Shown here in pieces: positions 1 to 9,287 of a stretch of DNA of 64,000 nt. Positions within the stretch are counted from its first letter, which is position 1; each line of letters begins with the position of its first letter. The notes beneath the pieces are model-generated. The model did not search any database. It worked only from the letters and a program-made list of their open reading frames with translations, and was not told where the DNA came from. Origin of the DNA: Alphaproteobacteria bacterium (GTDB taxonomy: Bacteria; Pseudomonadota; Alphaproteobacteria; Rhizobiales; Xanthobacteraceae); assembly GCA_005884765.1 (NCBI GenBank), contig VAZV01000130.1, positions 1 through 64,000 of the forward strand. The letters run 5' to 3'. The translations under genes were made by a program, and so were the position numbers.

Positions 1-218
1 AACAGCAGCATCGCGACCGTATAGGTCAGCCAATGCTGCTCGCGCCTCTCATCGACGCCGCCGATCCAGTAGAGCGAGGCCTCGACCGGTCGCAGAATCG
101 GCGACAGGAACGTGCGTTCGCCATTGAAGACGCGCGTCATGTACCAGCCGAGCGGCTTGGCCAGCGCGGCGATGATGGCGCAGTACAGAATGATTTGAAT
201 CCAGCCAATGGCGGTCAT
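1..218 (-). CDS. kdpA: KdpA, potassium-transporting ATPase subunit A (partial, N-terminal end only)
   Basis: This is the first 72 or so residues of KdpA, the K+-translocating membrane subunit of the KdpFABC pump; the rest lies beyond the left edge. The start ATG is at 216-218 on the minus strand. The translation has a first membrane helix ([19 protein letters not shown]), then [14 protein letters not shown] and [17 protein letters not shown], which are hallmark KdpA N-terminal blocks. It follows kdpF on the same strand with a 44-bp gap, the normal kdpFABC order. Identification by recognised family sequence is very secure; completeness cannot be judged. Confidence 0.93.
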   Translation of the reverse strand, partial: MTAIGWIQIILYCAIIAALAKPLGWYMTRVFNGERTFLSPILRPVEASLYWIGGVDERREQHWLTYTVAMLL

Positions 219-262
219 CGGGATGTGCCTTTGATTTGCGCGGAGCCGTTTCGAAATTGCGC

Positions 263-352
263 TCAGAACCGCTCGGGCCGCAGCAGGGCGTAGGTCACGT
301 AAAACAAGAGGCCCGCGGAGACGAGACCGGCGAGTGAATAATCAAAGATCAT
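263..352 (-). CDS. kdpF: KdpF, small stabilising subunit of the Kdp pump
   Basis: A 29-residue single-helix membrane peptide beginning [19 protein letters not shown] and ending RPERF. KdpF stabilises the KdpABC complex in the inner membrane. Length, the central hydrophobic stretch followed by TYALLRPE, and position directly upstream of kdpA all match the family. It is too short for ordinary gene calling and easily missed. Confidence 0.9.
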   Translation of the reverse strand: MIFDYSLAGLVSAGLLFYVTYALLRPERF

Positions 353-362
353 GGCTCGGCTC

Positions 363-446
363 CTAAAGTCGTTCGCAGGCATAGGCGTAGCCTATTCCCG
401 CCGCGAACAAGCCCAGGCCGAGGGTCAGCATGGCGATGTCAAGCAT
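363..446 (-). CDS. tiny membrane protein preceding kdpF
   Basis: A 27-residue ORF starting MLDIAMLTLGLGLFAAGIGY and ending YACERL. It is one hydrophobic helix with a short polar tail, ten bases upstream of kdpF and on the same strand, so it is probably the first gene of the kdp operon. From general knowledge, similar short peptides ending in a Cys-Asp/Glu-Arg-Leu tail precede kdp genes in rhizobia. No function is known to me. It may be a structural partner of KdpF or a leader peptide. Confidence 0.7.
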   Translation of the reverse strand: MLDIAMLTLGLGLFAAGIGYAYACERL

Positions 447-712
447 GAGATGTTCCTATGCGTCGTCTGCGCGGGACTGCCGATGCGGCGTTCCCTACTA
501 TCCGGTGGCAGATGTGCCACCCGAGACATAGGTTTTCGAGATAATCGCCGCGGTAACGTTATAGTAATCTCATATAGACACGTTGCCGTTGCCACCGGGC
601 ACTTATGAAAATCCTATATCTCGATCGCTTGCCTCCTCTCGTTTTCAAATGACGTTTTGTCCACTTTGGGCAAGCGGCCGCCATCTTGGCCGCCTGCAAG
701 TGAGACAACGCC

Positions 713-1180
713 ATGCTGCACCCAGACGATCATCGCGACCCCGGCGAACTCGTTGACAGGCTCCGCAACGCGCCAGAGGCAAACGCAACCCTGATGGCGG
801 AGATTGTTGACACCGCGTGTCGGCGGTTCAGGTTGATGAGCCCCGGCGAGAAGAGCGCGCGGATCGAGCAATTGATCCGATCGGGTGCCTGGACCGATGC
901 CGCGCTGACGCTGATCGACCTCGAATTGCCGCTGTGGCAGGTTCGCCGTATCGCCTATGACGAGGGCGAATGGTATTGTGCGCTGTCGCGCCAGCGCGAG
1001 CTGCCGGACTGGCTCGATCAATCGATCGAGACCCGGCACGCGGATTTGTCACTCGCGATCTTGAGCGCGTTTTTCGAGGCCCAGCGCATCAGCACGCCGT
1101 CGAGCCGAACCAGCGTTCCCGCCGTGAATCGAGTTGCAAGCCCGCTCTACGAGCCGGTTTGCAGCGACAATTTTGCGTGA
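713..1180 (+). CDS. hypothetical cytoplasmic protein, 155 aa
   Basis: A 155-residue protein without signal peptide or membrane segment, with balanced composition and coding-like codon use. The middle part (about residues 40-105) is helical and acidic, with segments such as SARIEQLIRSGAWTDAALTL and LPLWQVRRIAYDEGEWYC. I recognise it only as a type of conserved hypothetical seen in Bradyrhizobium-like genomes. The next gene overlaps its 3' end, so the two may be translationally coupled. No function is proposed. Confidence 0.65.
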   Translation: MLHPDDHRDPGELVDRLRNAPEANATLMAEIVDTACRRFRLMSPGEKSARIEQLIRSGAWTDAALTLIDLELPLWQVRRIAYDEGEWYCALSRQRELPDWLDQSIETRHADLSLAILSAFFEAQRISTPSSRTSVPAVNRVASPLYEPVCSDNFA

Positions 1181-1463
1181 CGCCGCCGCGACTGTGGCGC
1201 AACTGCCGTATCCATCGCAGAAATTGAGATCGGTTCAGGTCCTGATCCGGTTTGGCTTGCGATTGCTCATCCTCGCCGGTTTCGCCGCGTTCGGCAGTAT
1301 CGGCTTCGGCGGAAGCCTAATCGCACTACTCTGGATGTCCACCGTCCTCAGTGCCGTCATCGCCATCATGAGGCGCGAGCCGCCATTCGACGCTACGCTC
1401 AATCATTGGGATGAGACGGTGAGCTACGCGGCCATCTGCGCGCTCGTCCGCGATTTCAACTAA
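1134..1463 (+). CDS. small membrane protein, hypothetical
   Basis: The reading frame is open from an ATG at 1134 (109 aa), but this overlaps the preceding gene by 47 bases. A TTG at 1173 or GTG at 1194 would give a better-fitting start. The protein has two adjacent hydrophobic helices (about residues 40-75 from the ATG) and a soluble tail with FDATLNHWDETVSYAAICAL. It is likely a small inner-membrane protein of unknown role, co-transcribed with the upstream gene. Confidence 0.55.
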   Translation: MQARSTSRFAATILRDAAATVAQLPYPSQKLRSVQVLIRFGLRLLILAGFAAFGSIGFGGSLIALLWMSTVLSAVIAIMRREPPFDATLNHWDETVSYAAICALVRDFN

Positions 1464-1586
1464 TCCTTCTAAATGACTGCGCCCGCGACCTTATGCGGCC
1501 CTTATGAAATCGCGAGCTCGTCGCGCTCGAATTCATATCCAGCCGAGATGATATTGCACGCACCATCACCCTAAAAGGAAATCGAA

Positions 1587-1841
1587 GTGAAACTCGTCGA
1601 ACCTCCATCGTGCAGATCTGCGTCCACCATCGTCTTCATCGGCAAGAACGGTCGCGGCAACTGGGTCGTCCAGGAACAGAGCGGGCTCTATGGCGGCCTG
1701 TTCGTCAACCGCGCGCAAGCTGTCAAATACGCGCTGTTCGAGAACCATCACCATCCCGAGACCATCATCGAATTGCCGCACGAAATCGAACTCGACATGA
1801 CAAGATCGACTCGCGCCGATCGGGATCAAGCCCGCGAATAG
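1587..1841 (+). CDS. small hypothetical protein, 84 aa
   Basis: Begins MKLVEPPSC and contains a predicted beta-rich core (STIVFIGKNGRGNWVVQEQ, then GGLFVNRAQAVKYALFEN). A good Shine-Dalgarno (AAAGGAAAT) lies just upstream. The GNWVV...GLYGGLFV...A..YA pattern is, to my knowledge, a common conserved small protein of Bradyrhizobium, possibly related to DUF2188-like folds. No biochemical role is known. It stands alone between two other small hypothetical genes. Confidence 0.72.
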   Translation: MKLVEPPSCRSASTIVFIGKNGRGNWVVQEQSGLYGGLFVNRAQAVKYALFENHHHPETIIELPHEIELDMTRSTRADRDQARE

Positions 1842-1855
1842 GTCCGGATCATGCC

Positions 1856-2119
1856 CTAGAAATCCCATTTATCGTCGAGGATCAGCGGCGGCCGCGGGAA
1901 TTTTTCAGCGTCGCGGTCCGGCTGCTCACACAGGTAACCGCCGTGACACAGCAACTCGCTTCGCAAGCGGCGCAGCTTCGCGGCCACGATCGCGCGATGA
2001 ACGATCTTGAATGCGACGGCGAGCCGGGCGAGCATTCGCGCAAACGGCCATCGACCTGCATCGGTCGCGCCGTTCCGGTCGTCTTGGCGGACATGACGGA
2101 CATGAAATAGGGACATCAT
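1856..2119 (-). CDS. small hypothetical protein, 87 aa
   Basis: Minus-strand ORF convergent with the preceding gene. The start used here (double ATG at 2114-2119) has a GGAAG ribosome site five bases upstream; a later ATG at 2035 would give a 59-residue form. The C-terminal half is basic and helical (FKIVHRAIVAAKLRRLRSEL) and ends in LILDDKWDF, an ending I associate with small conserved rhizobial proteins. Function unknown. Confidence 0.55.
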   Translation of the reverse strand: MMSLFHVRHVRQDDRNGATDAGRWPFARMLARLAVAFKIVHRAIVAAKLRRLRSELLCHGGYLCEQPDRDAEKFPRPPLILDDKWDF

Positions 2120-2241
2120 CGATCTTCCAACGCCCGGCGCAGCAAGGCGCGCCGGCTCAACTGGAAGATGCGGATTGAGGTATAGGAATTCGAGACCAAC
2201 CGCCGCCGCACCTCATAGGCGTGGCATAGGAGCCGGGCGGC

Positions 2242-5007
2242 CTACTCCGCCGCGGTGCGCAGCTCGGCTTTTTCGGCGCGCACCGCGCAGAACTTGAATT
2301 CGGGAATCTTGCCGAACGGATCGAGCGCCGGATTGGTCAGGAGGTTGGCCGCCGCCTCCGCGTAGCAGAACGGCATGAACACCATGTTCTCCGGCACGTC
2401 GCGGTCGGCGCGCACTTTCACCTCGACCGCGCCGCGTCGCGTCTCGAGCCGAATGAAATCGCCCGGGGAAAGCTTCATGCGCCGCATGTCTTTCGGGGTC
2501 ATGAACGCCACGGCTTCCGGCTCGATCTGGTCGAGCAGGCTGGCCCGCCGGGTCATCGAGCCGGTGTGCCAGTGTTCGAGCACGCGTCCGGTCGAGAGCA
2601 CCATCGGATATTCGTCGTCCGGCAGCTCGTCGGGCGGCGTCACATGCGCCGGCACGATCTTGCCGCGGCCGCTTTCGGTCGGGAAACCCGGGGTGAAGAT
2701 GATCTCGTTGCCGGGCTTGTTGGGATCGTCGACCGGATAGGTCACCGCGCCCTCGCGCACCAGCCGCTCCCAGGTGATGTTGTTCAAGGACGGCATCACC
2801 TGCGCCATCTCGGTGAAGACGTCGGCAGGTCCGCTGTAATTCCAGGGCAGCCCCATCCGCTTGGCGATCTCCTGAATGATCCAGAGGTCTTGCCTGGCAT
2901 CGCCGGGCGGCTTGATCACCTCGCGCGCCAGCTGCACGCGGCGGTCGGTGTTGGTGAAGGTGCCGGATTTCTCCGCAAACGCGGAGGCGGGCAGGATGAC
3001 GTCGGCGTGGAACGCGGTTTCAGTGACGAACAGATCCTGCACCACCAGATGCTCGAGCTTTGCGAGCGCCTCGCGCGCGTGTTGCAAATCGGGATCGGAC
3101 ATCGCGGGGTTCTCGCCCTCGACATACATGCCGGTGATCTCTCCGGCATGGACCGCGTTCATGATCTCGACGACGGTGAGGCCACGCACCGGATCGAGCT
3201 GCTGATGCCAGAGCTTTTCGAACGGTTCGCGGAGGTCAGTACGACCGACCGGCTGGTAATCCGGCAGGAACATCGGGATCAGGCCGGCGTCGGAGGCCCC
3301 CTGCACGTTGTTCTGGCCGCGCAGCGGATGCAGCCCGGTGCCGGGACGGCCGACCTGGCCGGTGATCAGCGCCAGCGCGATCAGGCAGCGCGCGTTGTCG
3401 GTGCCGTGCACATGCTGGCTGATGCCCATGCCCCAGAAGATGATCGAGGCCTTGGCGCGCGCATATAGCCGCGCCACCTCGCGCAAGGTCTCGGCCGGAA
3501 CGCCGCAGATCGGCTCCATCTTCTCCGGCGTGAATTCCTTGATGCGGGCCTTGAGATCGTCGTAACCCTCGGTGTAGCCCGCGATATATTGCTCGTCGGT
3601 CAGGCCCTCGGTGATGATGGTGTTGATCATCGCGTTCAATAGCGCGACGTCGCTGCCGGGCTTGAACGCGAGATGCTTATAGGCATGACGCGACAGTGTT
3701 TGCCTGCGCGGGTCGATCACGATCAGCTTGGCACCGCGCTTGGCCGCGTTCTTGATGTAGGTCGCGGCCACCGGATGATTGATGGTCGGATTGGCGCCGA
3801 TCACGATGATGACTTCGGCGTCCATCGCGGCGGCAAACGGCGCCGACACCGCGCCGGAATTCAACCCCTCCATCAGCGCTGCAACCGAGGAGGCGTGGCA
3901 CAGCCGCGTGCAGTGATCGACGTTGTTGGAGCCGAAGCCGGTGCGCACCAGCTTCTGGAACAGATAGGCCTCTTCGTTCGATCCCTTGGCCGAACCGAAA
4001 CCGGCCAGCGCCTTGACGCCCTTTTCATCACGGATCTTGACGAGTCCCCTGGCGGCGATGTCGAGCGCTTCTTCCCAGGAGGCTTCGCGGAAATGCGTGA
4101 ACGGGTTGGCCGGATCGACCTGGTCGTTGGCATCTTTCTTCACATTCGCCAGCCGCACCAGCGGCTTGGTCAGGCGATTGGGATGGTGAATATAGTCGAA
4201 GCCGAAGCGGCCCTTGACGCAGAGCCGGTTGTGATTGGCCGGACCGTCGCGGCCCTCGGCATAGATCACCTTGTCGTCCTTGACCTGATAGGTGACCTGA
4301 CAGCCGACACCGCAGTAGGGGCACAGCGAATCGACTTCCTTGTCCGGATAAGTGACGCGTGTCTGGTTGTCATCGAGCATCACAGCCGGCATCAGCGCGC
4401 CGGTCGGGCAGGCCTGCACGCATTCGCCGCAGGCGACGCAGGTCGATTCCCCCATCGGATCGTCGAAATCGAACACGATCTTTGAACCGTGATTGCGATA
4501 GGCCATGCCGATGACGTCGTTGACCTGCACCTCGCGGCAGGCGCGCACGCACAGGCCGCACTGGATGCAGGCATCGAGATTGACGCGCATCGCCGGATGG
4601 CTGGCGTCGGCATGCCAGCGCTCGGCGGCCGGGAAACGGCTTGCGGTCACGCCGGTCTTCTCGGCCCAGTGCCAGAACTTTGAATCCGGATCGTGCGAGG
4701 TCTCGCGCGCCGGTTGGTCGGCGACCAGCAGTTCCATCACCATCTTTTGCGCTGCGACCGCCCGCTCACTCGCGGTCTTGACCTTCATGCCGACGCTCGG
4801 CGTACGCTTGCAGGAGGCCGCCAGCACGCGCTCGCCCTCGATCTCGACCATGCAGGCGCGGCAATTGCCGTCGGGGCGATAATCGGGCGCCGGCGAATAA
4901 CACAGATGCGGGATTTCCTGGCCCTGGCGCTTGGCCACCTGCCAGATCGTTTCGCCCGCCTTGGCCTCAACCTGGTTACCGTCAAGTTCGAACTTGATCT
5001 TGGTCAT
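2242..5007 (-). CDS. fdhF: NAD-dependent formate dehydrogenase, molybdenum alpha subunit
   Basis: A 921-residue molybdenum/tungsten-bis-MGD formate dehydrogenase alpha subunit (FdsA/Fdh1A type), oxidising formate to CO2 in the cytoplasm. Visible modules in order: an N-terminal [2Fe-2S] ferredoxin domain (Cys36, 49, 52, 66); two 4Fe-4S motifs (CIQCGLCVRAC near 147, CVACGECVQAC near 190); a further cluster at CPYCGVGC near 229; then the molybdopterin domains. The likely metal-ligating catalytic cysteine is Cys370 in TRLCHASS; it is Cys, not Sec. The C-terminal cofactor-binding domain begins near VLSTGRVLEHWHTGSM. Its start overlaps the upstream beta-subunit stop by 4 bp (ATGA), so the two are translated as a coupled pair. 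Confidence 0.95.
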   Translation of the reverse strand: MTKIKFELDGNQVEAKAGETIWQVAKRQGQEIPHLCYSPAPDYRPDGNCRACMVEIEGERVLAASCKRTPSVGMKVKTASERAVAAQKMVMELLVADQPARETSHDPDSKFWHWAEKTGVTASRFPAAERWHADASHPAMRVNLDACIQCGLCVRACREVQVNDVIGMAYRNHGSKIVFDFDDPMGESTCVACGECVQACPTGALMPAVMLDDNQTRVTYPDKEVDSLCPYCGVGCQVTYQVKDDKVIYAEGRDGPANHNRLCVKGRFGFDYIHHPNRLTKPLVRLANVKKDANDQVDPANPFTHFREASWEEALDIAARGLVKIRDEKGVKALAGFGSAKGSNEEAYLFQKLVRTGFGSNNVDHCTRLCHASSVAALMEGLNSGAVSAPFAAAMDAEVIIVIGANPTINHPVAATYIKNAAKRGAKLIVIDPRRQTLSRHAYKHLAFKPGSDVALLNAMINTIITEGLTDEQYIAGYTEGYDDLKARIKEFTPEKMEPICGVPAETLREVARLYARAKASIIFWGMGISQHVHGTDNARCLIALALITGQVGRPGTGLHPLRGQNNVQGASDAGLIPMFLPDYQPVGRTDLREPFEKLWHQQLDPVRGLTVVEIMNAVHAGEITGMYVEGENPAMSDPDLQHAREALAKLEHLVVQDLFVTETAFHADVILPASAFAEKSGTFTNTDRRVQLAREVIKPPGDARQDLWIIQEIAKRMGLPWNYSGPADVFTEMAQVMPSLNNITWERLVREGAVTYPVDDPNKPGNEIIFTPGFPTESGRGKIVPAHVTPPDELPDDEYPMVLSTGRVLEHWHTGSMTRRASLLDQIEPEAVAFMTPKDMRRMKLSPGDFIRLETRRGAVEVKVRADRDVPENMVFMPFCYAEAAANLLTNPALDPFGKIPEFKFCAVRAEKAELRTAAE

Positions 5008-6707
5008 TCCGCAGCTTCCTTGAACTCGTCGGGGAAGTATTTAATCACGGAGGAGAGCGGATTCGCGGCCGCCTGGCCAAGCCCGCAGATCGATGCATCG
5101 CGCATCGCCTGGCTCAATTCGTCGAGCAGTTCGCGGTTCCAGACCGGGCGTTCCATCAACAGCGCCGCCTTTTGCGTGCCGACCCGGCACGGCGTGCATT
5201 GGCCGCAGCTTTCATCCTCGAAGAAACGCATCAGGTTCAGCGCCGCGGCCTTCACGCTGTCCTGCTGCGACAGCACGATGATCGCGGCCGAACCGATGAA
5301 GCAGCCGTATTTTTCCAGCGTGCCGAAATCGAGCGGGATATCGCTCATCGAGGCCGGCAGGATGCCGCCGGAAGCGCCGCCGGGCAGATAGGCGTGGAAG
5401 GTGTGTCCATCCGCCATGCCGCCGCAGAACTCATCGATCAATTCGCGCACCGTGATGCCTGAGGGCGCGAGCTTCATGCCGGGATTTTTGACGCGGCCGG
5501 AGACCGAAAAGCTCCGCAAGCCCTGGCGCTCGTTGCGACCATGGCTTTTCCACCAGTCGGCGCCCTTCTCGACGATGTCGCGCACCCACCACAGCGTCTC
5601 GACATTGTTGATCAGTGTCGGCAGGCCGAACAGCCCGACCTGGAACGGATAGGGCGGCTTGTGCCGCGGTAAGCCGCGCTTGCCCTCGATGCTTTCCAGC
5701 AGCGAGGATTCTTCGCCGCAGATGTAAGCGCCGGCGCCGCGCCGCATATGCAGCCGCGGTCCGCTTGCCGGCAATTTCGCGATTTCGCGTTCGAGGATTT
5801 CGCGGCAGGCCGGATATTCGTCGCGGATGTAGATGTAGACGTCCGTCGCCTCCACCACATGTGCGCCGATCAGCATGCCCTCGATGAAACGATGCGGATC
5901 GGTTTCCAGATAATAGCGGTCCTTGAAGGTGCCAGGCTCGCCCTCGTCGCCATTGATCGCCATCAGCCGCGGGCCGGGCTCCCCTAACACCGCACGCCAC
6001 TTGCGTGCCGTCGGAAAGCCAGCGCCGCCGAGCCCGCGCAAGCTCGCATCATCCAGCGCCTTCAACAGATCTTCCCGCGGCAATTCTCCGGAGCGGACGC
6101 GCTTGAGCAGGGCGTAACCGCCACCGGCAACATAGGCGTCGTAATCGACATATTTGGGCGGATGCGCGTGGGTATCGCCGGCTTTTGCCGTGGCAAGCAC
6201 GCTCGCGACGCTGGCGTGATCGACGAAGTTGTGGCCGACCTCGGCCGCAGGCGCAGTGTCGCAACGGCCGACGCAGGGCGCGCGCACCACGCGAATGCCC
6301 GGGCCCGCGGCATTCTGCAGTTCGTGCAACAATTTTTCCCCGCCCAGCATGGCGCAGGTCAGCGAATCACAAACGCGAATGGTCAGCGGCGCGATCTCCG
6401 GTTCGCCTTCCTTGACCACGTCGAAATGCGCATAGAAGGTTGCGGTTTCGAACACTTCGGCGAAGGAAAGCTTCATCTCATCGGCAAGGGCGGCGAGATG
6501 GAGTGCGGAAATCTGGTGGTACTTGTCCTGGATGAGATGCAGATGCTCGATCAGGAGATCGCGCCGCCGTGGCCGGTCGCCGAGCAGGAGCTCAATCTCG
6601 TGTGCGGCGGTCGGATCGACCTGTCGGCCCTTGGGCGTCGCCTTGGCCCGCTTGCGCCCCTCGCCCGGATGCTCGAACGAACGAACCTGTTGCACATCAT
6701 GACTCAT
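5004..6707 (-). CDS. fdsB: formate dehydrogenase beta subunit, NuoE-NuoF fusion
   Basis: A 567-residue electron-transfer/NAD+-reducing subunit. Residues about 30-170 are a NuoE/FdsG-like thioredoxin-fold [2Fe-2S] domain (CDSLTC and CVGRC cysteine pairs). The rest is NuoF-like: FMN and NADH sites (RGLGGAGFPTARKW, NGDEGEPGTFKDR, GAGAYICGEESSLLES) and a C-terminal 4Fe-4S site (SCGQCTPCR...CGLG). The fusion is the arrangement of Methylobacterium Fdh1B. The start is taken at 6707, where the protein begins MSHDVQQ, rather than at an upstream in-frame ATG at 6794. It is the first gene of the formate dehydrogenase operon. Confidence 0.93.
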   Translation of the reverse strand: MSHDVQQVRSFEHPGEGRKRAKATPKGRQVDPTAAHEIELLLGDRPRRRDLLIEHLHLIQDKYHQISALHLAALADEMKLSFAEVFETATFYAHFDVVKEGEPEIAPLTIRVCDSLTCAMLGGEKLLHELQNAAGPGIRVVRAPCVGRCDTAPAAEVGHNFVDHASVASVLATAKAGDTHAHPPKYVDYDAYVAGGGYALLKRVRSGELPREDLLKALDDASLRGLGGAGFPTARKWRAVLGEPGPRLMAINGDEGEPGTFKDRYYLETDPHRFIEGMLIGAHVVEATDVYIYIRDEYPACREILEREIAKLPASGPRLHMRRGAGAYICGEESSLLESIEGKRGLPRHKPPYPFQVGLFGLPTLINNVETLWWVRDIVEKGADWWKSHGRNERQGLRSFSVSGRVKNPGMKLAPSGITVRELIDEFCGGMADGHTFHAYLPGGASGGILPASMSDIPLDFGTLEKYGCFIGSAAIIVLSQQDSVKAAALNLMRFFEDESCGQCTPCRVGTQKAALLMERPVWNRELLDELSQAMRDASICGLGQAAANPLSSVIKYFPDEFKEAAE

Positions 6708-6750
6708 CGGGGCGTCTCGTTCCTGCTTTAGCAATACTAACTCTAGTACC

Positions 6751-6760
6751 TGGCATGCCA
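6751..6760. promoter_or_regulatory. palindrome TGGCATGCCA upstream of formate dehydrogenase
   Basis: A perfect 10-bp palindrome lies 44 bases before the formate dehydrogenase beta start, with TGCCA repeated a few bases on (GATGCCA). It sits in the leader/promoter region between the dehydrogenase operon and the MFS carrier gene. It could be an operator, but no regulator gene is adjacent and no promoter consensus is convincing. Low confidence. Confidence 0.3.
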
Positions 6761-6875
6761 GATGCCAAGCAAAAAAAGGCGTCTTCATAAGCATTTAAGG
6801 GGCATGCAGCTTTTCTGTCATGCCCCTTGGTCAATGCTGCTCGGCGCCTGGACCCCGCAGCGATGTAAGCCGGGA

Positions 6876-8531
6876 TCAGAAGATCTTGGCCGCGCTTTCC
6901 AGCGTTTTCCAGACGCCCCAGGCCAGCGGGATACCGACAAAGGCCCAGAACAGCGCCGCCCTGACATCCAACCCGCCTTTGCCGATGCCGAACGAGCCAT
7001 GCTGGATCGCCGCCTCGCCCTTGGCGCTTGCCGCCTGCAGCTTGGCGACCTCGATCTCGCTCATGTGCCACTTCGGATTAACCGGCTTGATCAGGAAGTT
7101 GCAGATCAGGCCGGCGGCCAGCATCGCGCACAGGATGTACATGGTGGTGTTGTAGAGTTGGTCGCGCGGGACACCGGCCGCAAGCTGGAATTCGCGGATG
7201 TAGTTCACAACCACCGGGCCGATAATGCCGGCAGTCGACCACGCCGTCAGCAGCCGTCCGTGAATGGCGCCGACGAACTGCGTACCGAACATGTCGGCAA
7301 GATAGGCGGGCACCGTGGCGAAGCCACCGCCATACATCGACAGGATGATGCCAAATCCGAGCACGAACAGCAGTTTTGAGCCTATCTCCGCGAAGGTCGG
7401 CGCCATCGCATACAGCGCGATACCGAGGAGGAAGAAGCAGTAATAGGTGTTCTTGCGGCCGATATAGTCCGACAGCGACGCCCAGAACACGCGGCCGCCG
7501 ATGTTGAAAAGCGAGAGCAGACCAGCGAAGCCGGCAGCGATCGCGGCGATGGCGGCCTTTTGCGAGCCGTCGAGCGCGTTGAAGCCGACATTCGGCAAAC
7601 CGATCAGCTTGCCCGCAAAAATTTCCTGCAGCATCGGCGAAGCCATACCGATCACGCCAATACCTGCCGACACATTCAGACACAGCACCCACCAGATCAG
7701 CCAGAACTGCGGCGTCTTGTGCGCGTCGTTGAGATGCACGTGGTGCTCCGAGATCATCGACTTCTTTTCGCTCGGTGGCGTCCAGCCGTCCGGCTGCCAG
7801 CCCGCCGGGGTTACCCGATAGGCGAAAGCCCCGATCATCATGAAGACGAAATAGATCACGCCCATGGTGGCGAAGGTTTCCCACACCCCGACCGAGGTGG
7901 GAGTCTTGAAGTAGTTGATCAGCAAATTCGCCAGCGGCGCGCCGATCATGGCGCCGCCGCCGAAGCCTGCGATCGCGAACCCGGTCGCCATGCCACGGTG
8001 GTCGGGGAACCATTTGATGAGCGTGGACACAGGAGAGATATAGCCGAGACCAAGACCGACGCCGCCGATGACACCGGCTCCCAGCCACATGATCCAGAGC
8101 TGATGGACATAAACGCCGAACGCGCCGATCAAAAGGCCGCCGCCCCAGCATAGTGCCGCGACGACGCCGGCCTTGCGCGGGCCGGCGCGCTCAAGCCAGC
8201 CGCCCCAGATCGCGGCGGAGACGCCGAGAAGCACGAAGAACAGGGTATACATCCACCCCAGGCTGGCGACTTTCCAATCGCAGGTGGTGGTGAACAGCTC
8301 CTGCCACAGCGAAATGTCGGGGCAGGCCTTTGGCGCGGTGACGCCGATCGCGCGCGACAGCGGCAGCCAGAACACGGAAAAGCCGTAGGCCATGCCGATG
8401 CACAGATGAATGCAAAGCGCCGCCGGCGGAACGAGCCAGCGATTAAAGCCGGCCTTCGCGATGGTGTGCTCGCGATCAAGAATTCCCAGCCCATCGCCGG
8501 AAATTGCTGCAGCGCCTTCATATGTAGCCAT
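6876..8531 (-). CDS. oxlT: OxlT-type MFS carrier (oxalate/formate antiporter family)
   Basis: A 551-residue major-facilitator protein with about 12 membrane helices. It shows the typical MFS A-loop region (GGWLERAGPRKAG), a PDHRGMATGFAIAGFGGGA block and the conserved SDYIGRKNTYY loop between the halves. The family exchanges oxalate for formate or carries related carboxylates. Placement immediately downstream of formate dehydrogenase on the same strand supports formate or oxalate handling, but substrate is inferred. A soluble C-terminal tail containing an extra hydrophobic segment (FWAFVGIPLAWGVWKTL) suggests a 13th helix. Confidence 0.85.
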   Translation of the reverse strand: MATYEGAAAISGDGLGILDREHTIAKAGFNRWLVPPAALCIHLCIGMAYGFSVFWLPLSRAIGVTAPKACPDISLWQELFTTTCDWKVASLGWMYTLFFVLLGVSAAIWGGWLERAGPRKAGVVAALCWGGGLLIGAFGVYVHQLWIMWLGAGVIGGVGLGLGYISPVSTLIKWFPDHRGMATGFAIAGFGGGAMIGAPLANLLINYFKTPTSVGVWETFATMGVIYFVFMMIGAFAYRVTPAGWQPDGWTPPSEKKSMISEHHVHLNDAHKTPQFWLIWWVLCLNVSAGIGVIGMASPMLQEIFAGKLIGLPNVGFNALDGSQKAAIAAIAAGFAGLLSLFNIGGRVFWASLSDYIGRKNTYYCFFLLGIALYAMAPTFAEIGSKLLFVLGFGIILSMYGGGFATVPAYLADMFGTQFVGAIHGRLLTAWSTAGIIGPVVVNYIREFQLAAGVPRDQLYNTTMYILCAMLAAGLICNFLIKPVNPKWHMSEIEVAKLQAASAKGEAAIQHGSFGIGKGGLDVRAALFWAFVGIPLAWGVWKTLESAAKIF

Positions 8532-8876
8532 TCACATTCCTCCCCTGCCATCACCCTTGCCGGGCGCTGCGGTCTACGGTCCCGTGCTTCTTGCCCATTA
8601 ACGGATCAGCAACCATGTTGCTGCCCGCAGCCAATCTTTCGGGAAGCGCCGGGATCGCGAAAGCGCATCCGATAGGTTTCAACACCTGCGCTGATACCTT
8701 TATGCCCCTAAGCCATTGCACGGCTTCAGATGAGACATGCCAAATCCCGGCTGGTGCACGCCGTCGGCATAACTCAGCCTCCGCGCCCCTGCGGAGATCA
8801 TGGATTGGGACAGAAGGCAGCACATGTGTCGATAGGAAAATGGTAGTTATCACCTAGTGCCGCGGGAAAGCGGTTA
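8532..8876. other. intergenic region, no gene seen
   Basis: This 345-base stretch separates the MFS carrier (starting at 8531) from the TusA-like gene. The open frames across it have no recognisable protein pattern. It should hold the promoter of the carrier gene; I see no clear operator, RNA gene or terminator. Confidence 0.5.
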
Positions 8877-9155
8877 CTAAAGCCTTTGTTTGACCGCAGG
8901 CGACGGGCCATTAGGTTCTTCTATCAACCCATTGGTTTTCTCGATCAAAAACACGATGCGGCTTTCGGTTCGCTCCGTGATCTCGACCTTGTCGCCGGTT
9001 TCCCGGATCAGGTTCGGTATGTCGATCGCCGACAGCGGGTCGGTGCAATGCACTTCCAGGAAATCACCCGATGTGATCCCCTTTAGCGCCTTGCGCGTCT
9101 TCAACGCCGGCAACGGACATTTCAGGCCGGTAAGGTCCAATTTTGTCGTCGTCAT
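8877..9155 (-). CDS. TusA/SirA-family sulfur-carrier protein
   Basis: A 92-residue protein with the family motif GLKCPLPALKTRKAL near the N-terminus; the Cys carries persulfide sulfur in TusA-like proteins. The start is placed at MTTTKLDLTGLK (9155); an upstream in-frame extension to 9206 lacks family sequence. The fold pattern beta-alpha-beta (FLEVHCTDPLSAIDIPNLI) agrees. The C-terminal 20 residues are longer than usual. Next to formate dehydrogenase and molybdenum-cofactor genes it could feed sulfur to FdhD or cofactor sulfuration, but that is inference. Confidence 0.82.
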   Translation of the reverse strand: MTTTKLDLTGLKCPLPALKTRKALKGITSGDFLEVHCTDPLSAIDIPNLIRETGDKVEITERTESRIVFLIEKTNGLIEEPNGPSPAVKQRL

Positions 9156-9287
9156 GTCTCGAACATGGCGAAGCTGGTACGCATCGTCAACGCCCCTCGC
9201 TTGCAATGCCCGACCCGGAAACCGCGCTTGACGATCGGACGGAAGCGGCGCGTGGCGCGAGCAGGTTCCGCGCTGGCCGAAGCCGCC

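Noticed and set aside
2566..4485. Two long plus-strand frames (2566-3468, 3673-4485)
   Set aside because: Antisense shadows of the formate dehydrogenase alpha gene, which has full family sequence on the minus strand.
8551..8853. 100-codon minus-strand frame between the MFS carrier and the TusA-like gene
   Set aside because: No family resemblance, no ribosome site; treated as promoter region.
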